From NCBI GenBank assembly GCA_036520835.1, contig DATDIX010000076.1, positions 1 through 7,735 of the forward strand: a stretch of DNA of 7,735 nucleotides, given 5' to 3'. This document shows, piece by piece, positions 5,898 through 7,735 of this stretch (position 1 is its first letter; the number at the start of each line of letters is the position of its first letter). Made by a program: the position numbers and the translations under genes. Below the pieces are notes generated by a model, which was not told the DNA's origin, ran no database searches, and saw only the letters and a program-made list of their open reading frames with translations. Source of the DNA: VBAT01 sp036520835 (lineage in GTDB: Bacteria; Bacteroidota; Bacteroidia; Chitinophagales; Chitinophagaceae).

Positions 5898-7274
5898 TTA
5901 TTCTTTATTCTCCGTTCTGTTGTTCAATAAATTGAATTTCTGGTAATAGAAAGAAAAGAGCAGCAGTAATACGCCGATAATAAGAAATGAAATGATCTTC
6001 TGAACAGTTGAGAAGCTGGCGCTGTCAAAGACGATCAGTTTACCCAGCGTAATACCGATCAATACGATGGCGGCCAGTCTTGGCCAGGGTCTTTTATTGG
6101 CAACCCCCCATCCAAACAGGAATACAGCAACGCCTATCCATGATAAAGTAACTGCCAGCCCATCCCAACGGATACCGATAAACGATACTAATAAAATGAT
6201 CGCCTGCCATGCCAGTAACCGTTGCAAAACAAGTTCTGCCGGGTATAGTATAACAATGGTCAATGCGAGTATGCCGGTGAACAAAGCCATAAAACCTGTG
6301 GTGGACGCAATATTCATTTCAAACATACTATTGCCGAAGATGAGTAAGGAAGAAACATACAATGCTGCGTTGTTAATAAGCACCTGTTGTACCTGGCCGG
6401 GTAAAAGAGAAGATGACCTGTTGATACGCAGTGCCAGTGCTGAAACAAGAAATAAAATATAGTAGGCCGCCATAAATACAATTCCCATCACCCGGTCCGA
6501 AGGATCGTAGCGCATAAATGCCCAGCCAATGAATAATATCCAGGTGATCAGCAAGGCGAGATATTGCATCAGTTTCCATGACCGCCTGAAGGAAATAAAT
6601 GCCACCCCGATATTGATCAGTAAAATATAGGAAAAGAAAAGATCAACTCTTTCCGCATTGGCGCTGACCAGGAAAGGGATGCCGTATGCTCCCACCATCC
6701 CGAGTACGGCGATCTCCTGCCGGTTATAGTTCATTGCGGCAATAACTGTATAAACCGTCAGTGCGATCATAATGGCAAAGGCAACAGGGAATGGAAAAAA
6801 ATGATAATACACAAAAGCGGCATAGGTAGTAAAATAAAGAGAAGCCATGCTGCCGCTGAAAAGAATAGCGCTGAATAAATGGTATTTCTTTTTTAAACGC
6901 CATGACAACAGGAACAGCACTACACCTGCAGTATAAGCCAGTGATATCCTCATAATCTCGGATATCAGTTCTTTGTCAATGGCATATTTAACACCAATTG
7001 AAAGCCCGGTGACCAATACCACTATCCCGACAATATGCATGAAGCGGAGACCGATATAATTTTCAAGGCCATCATCCTGAACAACAGGAGGCGGTTCATC
7101 TTTTTGAAAAGCTTTTTGACTACTTGTTTTCTTCTGAGAACCCGGGGATACTTCTTCCCGTAATGCATTTAACCTGGCCTGCAATACATACAGCTCCTGC
7201 TGAAAAAATTGAACACTTTTTGAAAGGCTGTTTATTTTTTCCTGCAATTCCTTTATCTCCTGTTCTTTTTCCAT
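5898..7274 (-). CDS. DUF2339-type multi-pass membrane protein with N-terminal coiled coil
   Basis: A 458-residue integral membrane protein of unknown function. Residues 1-42 are a charged helix with heptad-like hydrophobic spacing (IKELQEKINSLSKSVQFF), probably a coiled coil. A polar linker with PPPVVQDD (about 43-70) follows. From ENYIGLRFMHIVGIVVLV (71-88) onward the protein matches the DUF2339 pattern: KYAIDKELISEIMRISLAYTAG, FSGSMASLYFTTYAAFVYYHFF and AVLGMVGAYGIPFLVS. I count about 14 hydrophobic segments between 78 and 443. The end, LIGITLGKLIVFDSASFSTVQKIISFLIIG, resembles the normal family C-terminus, so the protein is not cut off. Many DUF2339 members are considerably longer (about 700-900 residues), making this a compact form that appears to lack part of the middle. 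The start gives MEKEQEIKEL; no strong ribosome binding site or promoter is visible. It is divergent from lnt. Confidence 0.85.
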   Translation of the reverse strand: MEKEQEIKELQEKINSLSKSVQFFQQELYVLQARLNALREEVSPGSQKKTSSQKAFQKDEPPPVVQDDGLENYIGLRFMHIVGIVVLVTGLSIGVKYAIDKELISEIMRISLAYTAGVVLFLLSWRLKKKYHLFSAILFSGSMASLYFTTYAAFVYYHFFPFPVAFAIMIALTVYTVIAAMNYNRQEIAVLGMVGAYGIPFLVSANAERVDLFFSYILLINIGVAFISFRRSWKLMQYLALLITWILFIGWAFMRYDPSDRVMGIVFMAAYYILFLVSALALRINRSSSLLPGQVQQVLINNAALYVSSLLIFGNSMFEMNIASTTGFMALFTGILALTIVILYPAELVLQRLLAWQAIILLVSFIGIRWDGLAVTLSWIGVAVFLFGWGVANKRPWPRLAAIVLIGITLGKLIVFDSASFSTVQKIISFLIIGVLLLLFSFYYQKFNLLNNRTENKE

Positions 7275-7344
7275 ATCATGGTTTCGGTGTTGTAAAATAA
7301 TTAAAAAACATCTCCGCAGTTATTTTCATATCACAGAGTCTTGT

Positions 7345-7380
7345 TAAGCCCCTCCTACAGGAGGGGTTTGGGGAGGCTAA
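7345..7380. repeat. Short palindromic G-rich REP-like element
   Basis: A perfect 7-bp stem, cccctcc (7349-7355) with ggagggg (7360-7366) around a TACA loop, is followed by tttggggagg. The outer edges TTAAGCC and GGCTAA are near inverted repeats, which defines a 36-bp unit. On the plus strand it has four consecutive G runs (GG, GGGG, GGGG, GG), allowing a two-layer G-quadruplex as an alternative to the hairpin. Elements of the form AGCCCCTCC...GGGGTTTGGGGAGG are, from memory, widely dispersed between genes in Bacteroidota. It sits in the divergent gap between the DUF2339 gene and lnt. Confidence 0.65.
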
Positions 7381-7408
7381 AACCATTATTTTTACACAAA
7401 CATCAGTT

Positions 7409-7735
7409 TTGAAACGCTTTCCAAATTTTTTCTTTGCATTCGGCAGCGGCATGTTGCTTTGGGCCGCATGGCCCGTTTCCCCTCTTACGCTTTTGATATT
7501 TACTGCATGGGTTCCTTTGTTATGGCTGGAATCAAAAGTGGAAAGCAGGAAAAAATTCTTTGGTCTTACCTATATCGCCATGTTTACCTGGAACATTGCA
7601 ACCACCTGGTGGATATGGAATGCATCAGCGCCGGGATCTGTTGCAGCATTTTTAGCCAACAGCTTCCTGATGTGTTTTCCCTGGCTTGGATTTAAGATCG
7701 TTAAAAAATGGCTGGGTGAAAAGACCGGTTACGTT
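7409..7735 (+). CDS. lnt: Apolipoprotein N-acyltransferase, N-terminal part (3' end outside window)
   Basis: This inner-membrane enzyme adds the third acyl chain to the N-terminal cysteine of lipoproteins. The 109 codons present cover the first membrane segments: about residues 5-20 and 24-40 (FGSGMLLWAAWPVSPLTLLI, then WVPLLWLE), followed by FTWNIATTWWIWNASAPGS and a further hydrophobic stretch to LGF. The WNxxTTWWIWNA motif and the order of segments match Bacteroidota Lnt. The nitrilase-like domain with the catalytic Glu-Lys-Cys triad lies beyond the window edge. The frame is open from 7301, with no ATG before 7451, which would remove most of the first membrane segment. TTG at 7409 gives MKRFPNFFFAFGSG, a good Lnt beginning, and is the chosen start. 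A weak -7-like tattttta lies at 7387-7394, about 15 bp before it, but its -33 partner is poorly spaced. Confidence 0.85.
   Translation, partial: MKRFPNFFFAFGSGMLLWAAWPVSPLTLLIFTAWVPLLWLESKVESRKKFFGLTYIAMFTWNIATTWWIWNASAPGSVAAFLANSFLMCFPWLGFKIVKKWLGEKTGYV

Noticed and set aside
7459..7695. Open frame of 78 codons overlapping lnt
   Set aside because: It is out of frame with the clear Lnt sequence and shows no recognisable domain.

Overview
The window looks like chromosomal DNA from a member of the Bacteroidota, most likely Chitinophagaceae or a close relative. Four signs support this: a type IX secretion (T9SS) type B sorting domain at the end of a large secreted protein; a TonB with the N-terminal signature typical of this phylum; a guaB promoter matching the Bacteroidota form TTG-N17-23-TAnnTTTG; and the absence of clear Shine-Dalgarno sites before the genes. 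The genus is inferred from general resemblance only.

Layout. Positions 1-74 hold the last 23 codons of a gene whose end matches a T9SS type B sorting domain. Positions 176-3175 encode a 999-residue secreted protein: signal peptide, cysteine-containing N-terminal domain, five Ig-like modules each with four regularly spaced cysteines, two PKD-like domains and a second type B sorting domain. Positions 3176-3300 contain a GTTTAA-based inverted repeat and a UUCG-capped terminator. Positions 3344-4837 encode IMP dehydrogenase (guaB), with a promoter so close to its ATG that the mRNA may be leaderless. A two-way terminator at 4901-4943 separates guaB from genes on the minus strand: a TonB energy transducer (4975-5787) and a multi-pass DUF2339 membrane protein (5898-7274). 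A 134-bp divergent gap follows, carrying a G-rich palindromic REP-like element. The window ends inside lnt, apolipoprotein N-acyltransferase, which appears to start at a TTG codon (7409).

How the genes relate. The two T9SS cargo genes lie in tandem and are probably paralogues exported to the cell surface or medium. TonB, Lnt and the DUF2339 protein are all envelope proteins: energising outer-membrane transport, lipoprotein maturation, and unknown. guaB is purine housekeeping. Nothing links these genes into one pathway. I see no mobile element, CRISPR array, tRNA or rRNA, and no convincing evidence of a new multi-gene system. The most unusual parts are the four-cysteine repeat protein, the possible leaderless guaB and the two structured intergenic repeats.
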